DNA of 64,000 bases. Source: Micropruina glycogenica. GTDB lineage: Bacteria; Actinomycetota; Actinomycetes; Propionibacteriales; Propionibacteriaceae. Every line of letters starts with the position of its first letter. Position 1 is the first letter of the stretch. Shown in pieces: positions 41,244 to 50,441 of this stretch. The stretch is taken from assembly GCF_039524395.1 (NCBI RefSeq), contig NZ_BAAAGO010000041.1. The stretch is one strand, 5' to 3'. The position numbers were made by a program, and so were the translations under genes. The notes beneath the pieces were generated by a model. The model saw nothing but the letters and a program-made list of their open reading frames with translations, had not been told where the DNA came from and did no database searches.

Positions 41244-42080
41244 GTGCTGCGCATGTTTGGTCGACGAAGGGGCTCGCAGTTGCAAGTGCCGCCGGTGGCG
41301 TGGGATCGGCGCCGGCTGGTGGCGATGCTGGCTGCCGCGCTGGTGGTGCTCGTGGCGTTGCTGGCCGGTGTCGGGATGACGGTGTGGTACGCGGTGGGCG
41401 GCTCGCCGACCGTGGCGGCAACCGCGGACGCGGCACCGCAGGCCGGGTCGGTACGGGACCGGATCGCGGCCGCGCCGATGGCCAGCCTCGATCGGCAGGC
41501 GGCGTTCACCCCGGAGTCGTCGATCGAGGGCGCGGCGTCGATGAGTGTGCCGCTGCCGTTCGATGACGACCTGGGCGTGGCCGAGGTGGCGGTCGGTTTC
41601 CCGCACACCCCGGCCGGTGCGGTGGGCCAGTGGGCGGCGATCGAGCGCCGCGTGCTGGAAGCCATGGACACCTCGGTGCTGGGCGACGTGCACGACGCGT
41701 GGGTGGCGCCGGGCGGCCCAGGCATCGCCGAGTGGGACCTGACCCGCAGCGTGCAGGCGTTCCTCACCTCGGCCCGGCAGTCCGGGCACGCCAAGGACGT
41801 CTCCACACTGGTGTCGGCCCGGCCGGCGGGGGCGATGGTGAAAGGCGTCGACGGTCCCGACTGGGTGCTGGCGTGTGTGCTGCTGGACGTGCGGGTGGTG
41901 GTGAACGCCGAGGCTCGGATGGGGTACGGCTTGTGTGCCCGGATGGTGTGGGTGACGGATCGGTGGATGGTCGGCCCGGGCGCCCAGCCGGCGCCAGCGC
42001 CGTCGGCCTGGCCCGGGTCGGCGACAGCAGCCGGGGCTGGCTGGCTGGCGTGGCGTGACGTGGCGGGCAGGCAGCGATGA
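41244..42080 (+). CDS. VirB8/TcpC-like conjugation protein
   Basis: 278 residues. A basic head, one helix (LVAMLAAALVVLVALLAGVGMTVWYAV), then two NTF2-like repeats of mixed alpha/beta outside the membrane (AVGQWAAIERRVLEAMDTSVLG, and VVVNAEARMGYGLCARMVWVTDRWMVG). This topology is that of VirB8 and of TcpC in Gram-positive systems. It lies directly before the VirB6-like gene with a 4-bp overlap. Confidence 0.75.
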   Translation: MLRMFGRRRGSQLQVPPVAWDRRRLVAMLAAALVVLVALLAGVGMTVWYAVGGSPTVAATADAAPQAGSVRDRIAAAPMASLDRQAAFTPESSIEGAASMSVPLPFDDDLGVAEVAVGFPHTPAGAVGQWAAIERRVLEAMDTSVLGDVHDAWVAPGGPGIAEWDLTRSVQAFLTSARQSGHAKDVSTLVSARPAGAMVKGVDGPDWVLACVLLDVRVVVNAEARMGYGLCARMVWVTDRWMVGPGAQPAPAPSAWPGSATAAGAGWLAWRDVAGRQR

Positions 42081-43555
42081 TCAACCCGATCCTCCCGCTG
42101 CCGTGGGATCCGTTCAGCCAACTCGGTTCGACCGCGGCTCAGATCGCCACAGACGCGTGGACGGCGGCCTGGCTGAGCGTGTGGGCGGCAGGGCTGTGGG
42201 TGCTGCGCCTGGTGTTGGGCTTCATGGATGCCTGGATGACGCCGGACCTGTCGGAGAACGGGCCGGGCCACGACCTGTACCAGGCCACGTTCTGGCTGGC
42301 CGGGGTGCTGATGGTCGCATTGCTGGCGGTGCAGCTGGGGGTGGCCGCATTCCGCCGCGACGGCAAACAGTTGGCGGGTGCCCTGATCGGCGTTGCCCAG
42401 TTCGGTTTGGTGTGCTTCGCCTGGATCTCCTACGCCGTCATCCTGACGCTCGGGATGGGCGGGTTGACCCGCTCGATGATGGAGTCGCTGCTGAACGTCA
42501 CCTCCTGGAACGACTGGAAGCCGTGGGAGTACATCGACGGCAAGCAGATCACCGACGCGGGGGTGGCGACCGCCCTGGGTCTACTCGGCCTGTTCGTGTG
42601 GCTGGCGGCGATCGCGCACTTCATCGTGCTGCTGGCCCGCAACGCCGCACTGCTGGTGCTGGTCGGCACCGGGCCGATCGCGGCTGCCGGGTTGGCGAAC
42701 AAGACCACCGCCGCCTGGTTCTGGAAGTCGTTCCGTTGGCTGCATGCCGCGGCGGCCACTCCGCTGCTGGTGGTGATCGTGATGGGGGTCGGAATGAAGT
42801 TCACCGAAGGGGTGGCGGCCGGGAAGGCGGGGTCGATGGAGGCCACCGTCGGCACCGCGCTACCGGCGGCGGTGCTCATCTGCGTGTCGGTGGTGGCGCC
42901 GCTGGCCCTGTTCAAGCTGCTCGCCTTCATCGACCCGGGCACCGCCTCGGGGGCGGCGATGCGGGCCGGTTGGCAGGCCACCGGCGGTTTGCAGGGCCTG
43001 CTGAACGGCAACCCGTCAGCAACAACAGCCGATGACGGCAGCGCAGCCGAAAGCAGCGACAGCGGCTCCTCCGCAGGGGAACAGGGGGCGGAGGCGGCCA
43101 CCAACAGCCGAGTCACCGGTGTGGTGCAGTCGGCCGCGTCCGCGCTCGGCCCGGTCGGTGCCGCCTTCTCCGCCGGTATCGGGCTGGTCACCTCGATCGG
43201 GTCTGGCGGCGCGTCGCTGATCAGCGACGTCACCAACCAGGCCGGCATCGGCCACAACACCTACCAGCCCGACTACCAGGGCGGACGCAACGATCAGGCC
43301 GCCCGGGCCAACCGGGAAGCCAACGGCAGCAACGGCAACGAGACAGGCGGCAGCGGCGAGGACCAGTCCGGCCAGCCGCCCAACGCGGGACCGACCAGCA
43401 GTGACCCGGGGCCCACCGGCGGCTCCGGTGGCGGCAGTGGTGCGCGCGGAGGAACCGGCTCGGGCGGCGGTGCCGGCGGCGGCGCCTCCGGTGGTGGTGC
43501 CGGGTCGGGGGCGGTCGCCGGCGAGGCGGCCGAGGCGGCGGTGGTGGTGCTGTGA
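42077..43555 (+). CDS. VirB6/TrbL-like polytopic membrane protein
   Basis: 492 residues. The first 310 contain six or seven membrane helices (WTAAWLSVWAAGLWVLRLVLG, LAGVLMVALLAVQLGVAAF, FGLVCFAWISYAVILTLGMGG, LGLLGLFVWLAAIAHFIVLL, AALLVLVGTGPIAAAGL, PLLVVIVMGVGM, LPAAVLICVSVVAPLAL). The last 180 are a long Gly/Ser/Asn/Ala-rich tail. This is the arrangement of the T4SS channel protein VirB6/TrbL in actinobacteria. The low-complexity tail is likely disordered. Confidence 0.83.
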   Translation: MINPILPLPWDPFSQLGSTAAQIATDAWTAAWLSVWAAGLWVLRLVLGFMDAWMTPDLSENGPGHDLYQATFWLAGVLMVALLAVQLGVAAFRRDGKQLAGALIGVAQFGLVCFAWISYAVILTLGMGGLTRSMMESLLNVTSWNDWKPWEYIDGKQITDAGVATALGLLGLFVWLAAIAHFIVLLARNAALLVLVGTGPIAAAGLANKTTAAWFWKSFRWLHAAAATPLLVVIVMGVGMKFTEGVAAGKAGSMEATVGTALPAAVLICVSVVAPLALFKLLAFIDPGTASGAAMRAGWQATGGLQGLLNGNPSATTADDGSAAESSDSGSSAGEQGAEAATNSRVTGVVQSAASALGPVGAAFSAGIGLVTSIGSGGASLISDVTNQAGIGHNTYQPDYQGGRNDQAARANREANGSNGNETGGSGEDQSGQPPNAGPTSSDPGPTGGSGGGSGARGGTGSGGGAGGGASGGGAGSGAVAGEAAEAAVVVL

Positions 43556-43574
43556 TCGGGAAGGAGTGTGCGTG

Positions 43575-45086
43575 ATGGCTGCTCTGTATGGCGACTACAC
43601 CCGGGACCGGGTGGGCATGTTCTTCGGGCTGACCGGGGTGCAGTTGAGCATCCTGGTGGTGGCGGCGATGCCGGTGTTGTGGGCGGTGAACGAGCGGCTG
43701 TGGGCCAGCGCAGGCATCGCGGTGCTGGTGTGGCTGGTGGTGTTCGTGCTGGCCGTGGTGCCGGTGCGTGGCCGCTCGGCGACCGGCTGGCTGCTCGGCT
43801 TGGTGTCGTTCACCGCCGGTACCGTGCTGCGGGTGTCCCGGTGGCGCTCCAAGCCGGCGCTGGGCGTGGCGGAGGACCTGGGTGAACCGGACCTGCCCGG
43901 CGTGGCGGCCGGGGTGCGGGTGCATGACGGGCCGCCGCAGGGTCCGTTCAACACGCGGCTGGCGATCATCCAGGACAAGGCGACCGGGGTGTGGGCCGCG
44001 ACGGCGGCGATCAGTCATGCCGGATTGGCGTTGGCCGACAGTAGTGAGCGGGACAGCCAGGGCCGCGGCCTGACCGTGCTGCTGAACGCCTGCGCCCGCA
44101 CCGAGTTGATCTCGGAGCTGATCCTGCAGGTGCGTTCGGTCCCCGATGATGGCGCGGAGCGTGCCGAGTGGATGGCGTCCCACACCGATGTGGCGGCACC
44201 GGAGTTGTCGCTGCGGGTGAACCGGGACATGGCGGGCATGTTGTCGAGGGCCAGTGTCCGTACTGAAGCGTTCGTCACCATCGTGGTGCCGGAGCATCGG
44301 CTGGCTCGCCGAGCCAAGGAGTTCGGCCGCGGGGTGGATGGCCGGGCCCGGGCGATGCACATGCTGATGGCGGAAGTGGAGTCCCATCTGCGCAATCAGA
44401 TGGCGGTGCGGGAGGTGACCTGGCTCACCTCGCCGCAGTTGGCGACCGCGGTGCGGACCGGGTTCGCGCCGGGGGACCGGGCAGGCATCGTCGCGGCGTT
44501 GGCGCGTCGCGCCAACGGTGAACAGATCAACGCAGACGTGCCGTGGGCGCAGGCCGGGCCGGCCGGAGCGGAACAGGCGGTGCGGCACTACGCCCACGAT
44601 TCGTGGCATTCGATCTCGGCGGCGGTGAAGCTACCCGCCCGGGGCGCGGTGCTGGGTGCGTTGGCGCCGGTGCTGACTCCGGGGCAGCCGGGGGAGCGGC
44701 GCTCGCTGGTGACGGTGTTCCCGATCCTGCAGGCCACCGCCGCCGACCGTAAAGCCCGCAACGCCGAATGGGGTGCCGACATGTCGCAAACGTTGCGGGA
44801 CCGGGCCGGGGTGAAAACCCGGGCGAAGGACCGCGAGTCCCAGGCCCGCACCCGCGGCCTGGACAGCAAACTGGCCGCCGGCCACGCCCTGGTCCGGCCC
44901 TACGCGGTGGCGTGCGCGACGGTGCCGGCCACGATGAACATCACCGAGTTCGGCTCCCACCTGGACGTGGCGATCCGCCGGGCCGGGTTCGCCCCGCTCC
45001 GGCTGGACATGTCGCAAGACGCCGGGTTCGCCGCAGCGAACCTCCCGCTCGGCATCTGCCTGCACCGCAAGGGGGCAGGAGCATGA
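43575..45086 (+). CDS. SCO6880-type conjugation protein
   Basis: 503 residues with two N-terminal helix pairs (FFGLTGVQLSILVVAAMPVLWAV, AGIAVLVWLVVFVLAVVPV), then a soluble domain: PFNTRLAIIQDKATGVWAATAAI, TELISELILQVRSVPDDGAE, REVTWLTSPQLATAVRTGFAPGD. This is the SCO6880 family found beside VirB4 genes in actinobacterial ICEs, combining a PrgI-like membrane part with a domain that resembles the N-terminal region of VirB4. GAAGGAG is eight bases before ATG 43575. ATGA overlap with virB4. Confidence 0.84.
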   Translation: MAALYGDYTRDRVGMFFGLTGVQLSILVVAAMPVLWAVNERLWASAGIAVLVWLVVFVLAVVPVRGRSATGWLLGLVSFTAGTVLRVSRWRSKPALGVAEDLGEPDLPGVAAGVRVHDGPPQGPFNTRLAIIQDKATGVWAATAAISHAGLALADSSERDSQGRGLTVLLNACARTELISELILQVRSVPDDGAERAEWMASHTDVAAPELSLRVNRDMAGMLSRASVRTEAFVTIVVPEHRLARRAKEFGRGVDGRARAMHMLMAEVESHLRNQMAVREVTWLTSPQLATAVRTGFAPGDRAGIVAALARRANGEQINADVPWAQAGPAGAEQAVRHYAHDSWHSISAAVKLPARGAVLGALAPVLTPGQPGERRSLVTVFPILQATAADRKARNAEWGADMSQTLRDRAGVKTRAKDRESQARTRGLDSKLAAGHALVRPYAVACATVPATMNITEFGSHLDVAIRRAGFAPLRLDMSQDAGFAAANLPLGICLHRKGAGA

Positions 45087-46606
45087 CCCGCAGCCCTCGG
45101 ACCGCCAGACGTGAGGGCCGCGGCGTGGACCGGCTGCTCGCCGACTTCGGCCACCAGGTGCCGTCCGTGGCCGTTGCCGAGCCGGAACCGAAACCGGAAA
45201 GGCTGTTTCACCCGGTGCCCCGTCGCGGTGAGCGCCGCCCGGATCGGGGCTGGTCCCCGGCGCCGGCGCCGCTGCTGCAGTACCGGATGAGTGCCGACCA
45301 GGCCGGTGTGTTGTGGCCGCTGGTGACCAACCCGTCACTACCGGCGCGCGGCGCCCAAATGGGCATCGACTACTTCTCCGGCGCCTCGTTTCACGCCGAC
45401 CCCAACGGGTGGGTGCTCGATGAGGCCATCCCGGTGTCGAACCCGAACATGATCACCTTCGGCAAACCCGGCATGGGTAAGTCCGGCACCGTGAAAGCGT
45501 TCCTACTGCGCATGTTCGGCTTCGGCTACCGCGCCCTCATCCTGGGCGACGTCAAGGACGAATACGTACCGCTGTGCCACGCCGTCGGCGTTACCCCGAT
45601 CGCCATCGGGCAAGGGCTGCCGGCTCGGATCAACCCGCTCGAGTTCGGCCCGCTGGCAGCAGGATGGGAGCAGCTGGACGCCAAGGAGGCCAAGAAGCGG
45701 GCCGCGGTCGTATTCGCCCGCTGGCTCACCCTGATCCGCGGCCTGGTCGGCTCACAAAAGGTCGGCCAATCCCCGGTGCCGTTCGGGCCCACCGAAGAAG
45801 TCGCCGTCGACGCCGCGCTGCGATCGCTGACCGGCTACGACGACGGCAACACCCGACTGGCCGAAACCACCATCCCCCGGTTGTGGCAGTTGCTGAACAA
45901 CCCGCCCGACGATCTGGTCGAAACCTGCCGGTATGCGTCCCGGCGGCACTTCCTGGACGAAACCCGACTGTTGCGCGACGCCCTGGGCCAACTCACCTCC
46001 GGCACCCTGCAAGGGCTGTTCGACGACCACACCAACATCGGCATCGACTGGAACGCCCCCATCCAATCGTTGTCGCTGTCGCGGCTCAGCGTGCTCGGCG
46101 ACGAGGCGGTCGGGATGGCGCTGATGTGCCTCAACAGTTGGGGCCGGGCGATGCGCGATGTGGCCGCCCCCGCCGACATGCGGATCGTGGTCCGCGACGA
46201 ATCCTGGAAGCAGATGCGGCTCGGCGTCGAAGCGGTGAAGAGTTTCGACGCCGACCTGCGGCTGTCCCGCACCGCCGGCGACATCCCGTTCTCGCTGTGC
46301 CACAAACCCTCCGACCTGCTCTCGGTCGGCGACGCCCACTCCCAAGCGGTCGCGATCGCCAAGGACCTGCTGCACCTGCACGACATCAAGATCGTGCACG
46401 GCCTGGACGTCAAACTCGCCGAGGAACTCCGCAGCCTGCTCGGCCTGCCCGACGTCGCCGTCAACCTGGTCACCGACTGGTGCCGGCAAGCCCCCGGCCG
46501 CGCCCTGTGGATCGTCGGCGAAGCCATGTTCAAAGTACGAACCATCTTGCACCCAGCCGAACGGGCACTCACCTGGACCAACACCTCCCTGGAAAAAGCG
46601 GCCTGA
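45083..46606 (+). CDS. virB4: VirB4-like T4SS ATPase
   Basis: 507 residues, the C-terminal ATPase half of VirB4; the missing N-terminal part may be supplied by the SCO6880-type protein upstream. Walker A is ITFGKPGMGKSGTVK at about residue 133. RALILGDVKDEY, RIVVRDESWKQMRLG (Walker B and catalytic Glu) and SFDADLRLSRTAGDIPFSLCHKPSDL follow. It energises channel assembly and DNA transfer at the cytoplasmic face. ATG 45083 overlaps the previous stop by 4 bp. The next gene follows after 2 bp. Confidence 0.9.
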   Translation: MTRSPRTARREGRGVDRLLADFGHQVPSVAVAEPEPKPERLFHPVPRRGERRPDRGWSPAPAPLLQYRMSADQAGVLWPLVTNPSLPARGAQMGIDYFSGASFHADPNGWVLDEAIPVSNPNMITFGKPGMGKSGTVKAFLLRMFGFGYRALILGDVKDEYVPLCHAVGVTPIAIGQGLPARINPLEFGPLAAGWEQLDAKEAKKRAAVVFARWLTLIRGLVGSQKVGQSPVPFGPTEEVAVDAALRSLTGYDDGNTRLAETTIPRLWQLLNNPPDDLVETCRYASRRHFLDETRLLRDALGQLTSGTLQGLFDDHTNIGIDWNAPIQSLSLSRLSVLGDEAVGMALMCLNSWGRAMRDVAAPADMRIVVRDESWKQMRLGVEAVKSFDADLRLSRTAGDIPFSLCHKPSDLLSVGDAHSQAVAIAKDLLHLHDIKIVHGLDVKLAEELRSLLGLPDVAVNLVTDWCRQAPGRALWIVGEAMFKVRTILHPAERALTWTNTSLEKAA

Positions 46607-46608
46607 AC

Positions 46609-47718
46609 ATGAAGGCGCTCGCATGGGTTGTGGCAGCAGTCCTGCTGTTCATCATGGCGGCTTCAGTCGGCATGATCACCGTCGGGACAGCCGCCGTCGT
46701 GCCCGCCATCACCGAGCAGGTCCGACTCGACCCGTGTAGCGCCATCGACCCCAGCAGCGCCACCGCGCACCTGTCCACCAGCCCCACGACGGGGTTCTCG
46801 CTGCCCAAGTGGGGATCGCCCCGACACCAGTCGCTGCACAGCGCCGCCCAAACCATCCCCGCAACGGTGAAGGCGCTGTATGTGGCGGCCGCGAACCGCT
46901 ACAAGATCCCGTGGCAACTGCTGGCCGGTATCGGCATGGCCGAAACCCGGCACGGCCGCAACAACACCACCAGCTCCGCCGGCGCCCAAGGACTGATGCA
47001 GTTCATGCCCGGCACGTTCGCCTCCTACGGCGTGGACGGCAACGGCGACGGCAAGAAGCAGATCCACAACGACGCCGACTCGATCTTTTCCGCCGCGCAC
47101 TACCTGGTCGCCTCCGGGGTGAAGAAGGGCACCAGCGGGGTCATCAAAGCTTTGTGGGCGTACAACCGATCCATCTCCTACCGCAACGACGTGCTGTATT
47201 ACGCGTGGGCCTATGCCGGCAAGGGCGGCGTCGTGATCGACGCCGCCGACCCCGACGAGTGCCTGCCCGGCGATGAGGACCTTCCCGGACTGGATGCACC
47301 ACTGCCCGGTTTCGACGGAGTGTGCAAACCGTCCCACTCCAGCGCCGAACACGGCCTGCGCCGCACCGCAATCCGCGGGCTGCGCTGCATCCATGCCGCC
47401 TTCCCGCAGATCAAGTCGATGGGCGGACGACGCTCCTCGTCGTCCTCCACCTGCAGCTACTCCGACCACTGCAAAGGGTTGGCGGTCGACTTCATGATCC
47501 CGAAATGGTCGACCAAGGCCGGCAACAGCTTCGGCTGGCGGGTCGCCCGCTGGGTCCAGGCCCACGCCAAAGCCTTGAAGGTCAAATACATCATCTGGGA
47601 CGTCAAGAAGTGGAACCCGGCAGGCGGCAAAGGATGGCGCCCCTACCGGCACCCCTACGGCAACACCAACCCCACATTGGCCCACCGCAACCACGTCCAC
47701 GTCAGCTTCAACAGCTAA
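46609..47718 (+). CDS. Secreted lytic transglycosylase (VirB1-like)
   Basis: 369 residues: an N-terminal membrane anchor/signal (LAWVVAAVLLFIMAASVGMITVG), then an SLT domain with IPWQLLAGIGMAETRHGRNN (catalytic Glu), AQGLMQFMPGTFASYG and KALWAYNRSISYRNDVLYYA. The C-terminal 110 residues (CSYSDHCKGLAVDFMIP ... AHRNHVHVSFNS) have a D-x-H pattern like peptidoglycan DD-/M15-type hydrolase or ARB-07466 folds. It opens the cell wall for the secretion channel. It has both enzyme-like modules in one chain. Confidence 0.87.
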   Translation: MKALAWVVAAVLLFIMAASVGMITVGTAAVVPAITEQVRLDPCSAIDPSSATAHLSTSPTTGFSLPKWGSPRHQSLHSAAQTIPATVKALYVAAANRYKIPWQLLAGIGMAETRHGRNNTTSSAGAQGLMQFMPGTFASYGVDGNGDGKKQIHNDADSIFSAAHYLVASGVKKGTSGVIKALWAYNRSISYRNDVLYYAWAYAGKGGVVIDAADPDECLPGDEDLPGLDAPLPGFDGVCKPSHSSAEHGLRRTAIRGLRCIHAAFPQIKSMGGRRSSSSSTCSYSDHCKGLAVDFMIPKWSTKAGNSFGWRVARWVQAHAKALKVKYIIWDVKKWNPAGGKGWRPYRHPYGNTNPTLAHRNHVHVSFNS

Positions 47719-47739
47719 CCCATCACAGAACGGAGCAAG

Positions 47740-48240
47740 GTGATGCTGCAGCAGGGCAGACGATCCGACCCCTACCCGCACACATGGGAGATCCCCGTCG
47801 GCATCGCTGCCGCCACGGTGCTGCTGGCGGTGCTCGGGGTGCAGGTCGGCCGCGGCCTGGCCAACTGGAGCGCTGGCCGGGGCTGGACCTGGCCGACCGG
47901 GAAGAGCCTGTTCAGCAGCCTGCCCGGCGTGCTCGCCGGTAATGCGGGGGCCGGACTGACCAGTTCGGGGGAGTGGGCCAGCCCGACCCTGCTCACAGTG
48001 TGGCTGGTGATCGTCGAACTGCTCATCGCCGCCGCCCTGGTGGCCGCCATCACGTGGGGAATGCGGCGCTGGGGACCGCAACGGATGAAAGGCATGGCCA
48101 GCGCCGAACAGGCCGAAACAACGCTCGGGCTAACCCGGCTCCGCAAGGTCCGCCGCATCATCCGGCCCGACCTGTACGGACCGGGCCACACCCCCACCCA
48201 CCAACACGGAGGACACGATGGATACCACCCCACGGCGTGA
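47740..48240 (+). CDS. Two-TM conjugation-associated protein
   Basis: 166 residues with helices near 20-42 (IPVGIAAATVLLAVLGVQVGRGL) and 85-110 (LTVWLVIVELLIAAALVAAITWG), then a basic cytoplasmic tail (MRRWGPQRMKGMAS). It resembles the membrane N-terminus of VirD4-type coupling proteins encoded as a separate gene, which would fit because the VirD4-like ATPase encoded 3.3 kb downstream has no membrane helices. That pairing is inference. It overlaps the next gene by 23 bp. Confidence 0.68.
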   Translation: MMLQQGRRSDPYPHTWEIPVGIAAATVLLAVLGVQVGRGLANWSAGRGWTWPTGKSLFSSLPGVLAGNAGAGLTSSGEWASPTLLTVWLVIVELLIAAALVAAITWGMRRWGPQRMKGMASAEQAETTLGLTRLRKVRRIIRPDLYGPGHTPTHQHGGHDGYHPTA

Positions 48241-50422
48241 CGTGCCGGCCCGCAGCGACACCTCAGCCGAACTGACCACGCTCCGCATCGTCGCCCTCGA
48301 CGCCTGGGCCGACCAGCAGTACGCGGCCAGCATCGACAATCCTGATGCTTCCGTCGTCGCGGCTGCCGCCGGGCTGTACCGGTTGGGCCACGACACCCTC
48401 ACCGAACTGACCGACGTGCTCGATCGTGCCCCCACCGTCGCTGAACATTGGGACGCCTACCGCGCCGGCCTGGAAACCTTCGGATACCGCTGGGACGAGA
48501 CCAGCTTCACCGTCACCAAGGTGGCGACACCACCAACCGGCAGCCGCAGCGACGACTATCCCTCGACCGAGCAGGTGTTCGTCGACGCAGCTGATGCGCA
48601 GGTGCGGGCCGTCGCAGAACTCCTGAGCGGACGGCTGGTGGCCGAGATGGGTGGCACCGGCGTGTTGCAGATCGAACTGGGAGAACCAGCCAACCCTGCT
48701 GATCCCTTCGACCGGGCCGGTATCGACCCGCCCGATGCGACCACCGCGGCCACCTGGTGGGTGGAACTCGCCGAGGGAACCGATGTGCGAATCTCTACCC
48801 TCGGTGTCGACACCGAGGCGGCGACGGTGGCCCGCTGGGTGAGGCACAGCCTCGATGAGATGCGCGCCGACCCCACGGCGCCGCGGCCCCCGACGACATG
48901 GTTCCTGTCCGCCGACGAACTGGCCGCCACCCGCACCAAGATCACCAAACTCAACCAGCGCGCGGCGGCCAAGGGGTACACCGGCGACATCACGGTACGC
49001 GCAACCCCGGCCACCCGCAGCCACACCCCAGCCCCGGGTGCGCCGACGGTGACAGTGCACGGTTTCGAGGTGACCATCACCGGCCAGCCGCCGCACTATC
49101 AGGGTTGGCAGTTCATCGCCGCCGTCGACACCGTGCCCGCCCCGGCCGGCAGCTTCGCGGTGCGCCGGGTCATCGAGACCGACAGCGGGAACATCACCGA
49201 CGCCCCCGACGACATCCGATGGCTGTTCGACGACCAACGACCCCGCTACGCCCTGCTGTACACAGCCACCGACACCGACGAAGGGCAGCCGCGCCGCATC
49301 GGGGTCTATGACACCGCCGAGCGCGCCGAGCAGGCACTGCAGCAGGCCAGCCGGCCAGGTGTCGTGGTGCGTTACCTGCCCGGCGCAGAGGACGGCAGCC
49401 TGGATCACGACAGCATCCGGGCGGGGGAATGTGACCATTGCCACACCCAACGCGGCCGCACCAGCGTGCTGATCGTGCGGCACCAGGACACCGGCGAGAC
49501 CCGGCAGGTCGGACGCTCCTGTGTGAAGGACTTCCTGGGCTGGTCAACGATGCCGGTACTGATCGACCCCGAACAGGCGGATAAGGCGATCGAACGCGGC
49601 AGCGGCATCGAGGGCCACAACTGGGACCTGGGCTCGGTGCTCACTTACAGCTGGGCGGTCAACGAAACCCTCGGCTGGGTACCGGCGGGCACCGCAGGCG
49701 AGCGGACCCCCAGCAAGGATCTGGTCGCCGAAGCGATCAGCGGCCACAGCCAACGCGCTGAGCAGCTGCGTGCCACGATCGGTGGCAAGCTTGCCGAGGG
49801 TGCCCAGATGGCGCCCCAAATCATCAGCGACCTGACCACCGCTTTCGCGGCCGCAGGCGGCGGCTACGAGGCTAACCTGGCGGCGATCCTGCGCGCCGGT
49901 GTGGTGCACCCGCGCAAGCATTTGGGTCTGGCGGTCAGTGCGGTCAACGCGTGGCACCGGCAGCAGGAACACGCCGCCGCCGACCAACTCCGGGCACAGC
50001 AGCGCCTTGATGCAGCCGAGCGGGCCGCGCGCCAGCGGCACGTCGGCACGGTGGGGGAGCCGATCACGATGACCGGAACCGTCACGGTGAAACGCAGCAT
50101 CGAGGGCTACCGGTGGAACAGCCCCAGCCAGGTGCTGCTGGTGGTGGACTGCGGCGACAGCGTGGCAAAAATGATCACCACCGCAGCCTGGGCCTACCAG
50201 GTGAAACCCGGTGAGCAGCTGTCGGTGAAGGGCACCGTCAAAGCCCACGACACGTTCAACGGGGTGCCGCAAACGGTGCTGAAACGCCCCAAGCAACTAC
50301 CGCTGCCGCAGGAGCGGCCGGAACCGACCTGGGAGACGGTCACGCCGGTGATGCCGCAGTCCCGGTTTCAAGAGGCTCCGCTGGCGCCTCACCCGCCGCT
50401 GGCGCGGGGTCTAGGGATCTGA
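48218..50422 (+). CDS. 734-aa protein with central cysteine cluster
   Basis: Soluble 734-residue protein. The first 400 residues have no recognisable domain. Around residue 403-440 is a clear motif, ECDHCHTQRGRTSVLIVR ... TRQVGRSCVKDFLGW, with C-x2-C and a third Cys likely forming a metal or nucleic-acid-binding knuckle. Proteins with this CDHC...VGRSCLKDFLG pattern occur in actinophages and plasmids. The C-terminal 130 residues include GTVTVKRSIEGYRWNS, VLLVVDCGDSVAKMIT and LSVKGTVKAHDTFNGVPQT, which look like an OB-fold. A single-stranded DNA or RNA-related role is plausible but unproven. Confidence 0.75.
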   Translation: MDTTPRRDVPARSDTSAELTTLRIVALDAWADQQYAASIDNPDASVVAAAAGLYRLGHDTLTELTDVLDRAPTVAEHWDAYRAGLETFGYRWDETSFTVTKVATPPTGSRSDDYPSTEQVFVDAADAQVRAVAELLSGRLVAEMGGTGVLQIELGEPANPADPFDRAGIDPPDATTAATWWVELAEGTDVRISTLGVDTEAATVARWVRHSLDEMRADPTAPRPPTTWFLSADELAATRTKITKLNQRAAAKGYTGDITVRATPATRSHTPAPGAPTVTVHGFEVTITGQPPHYQGWQFIAAVDTVPAPAGSFAVRRVIETDSGNITDAPDDIRWLFDDQRPRYALLYTATDTDEGQPRRIGVYDTAERAEQALQQASRPGVVVRYLPGAEDGSLDHDSIRAGECDHCHTQRGRTSVLIVRHQDTGETRQVGRSCVKDFLGWSTMPVLIDPEQADKAIERGSGIEGHNWDLGSVLTYSWAVNETLGWVPAGTAGERTPSKDLVAEAISGHSQRAEQLRATIGGKLAEGAQMAPQIISDLTTAFAAAGGGYEANLAAILRAGVVHPRKHLGLAVSAVNAWHRQQEHAAADQLRAQQRLDAAERAARQRHVGTVGEPITMTGTVTVKRSIEGYRWNSPSQVLLVVDCGDSVAKMITTAAWAYQVKPGEQLSVKGTVKAHDTFNGVPQTVLKRPKQLPLPQERPEPTWETVTPVMPQSRFQEAPLAPHPPLARGLGI

Positions 50423-50441
50423 ACAGGAACGGAGAACAGCG

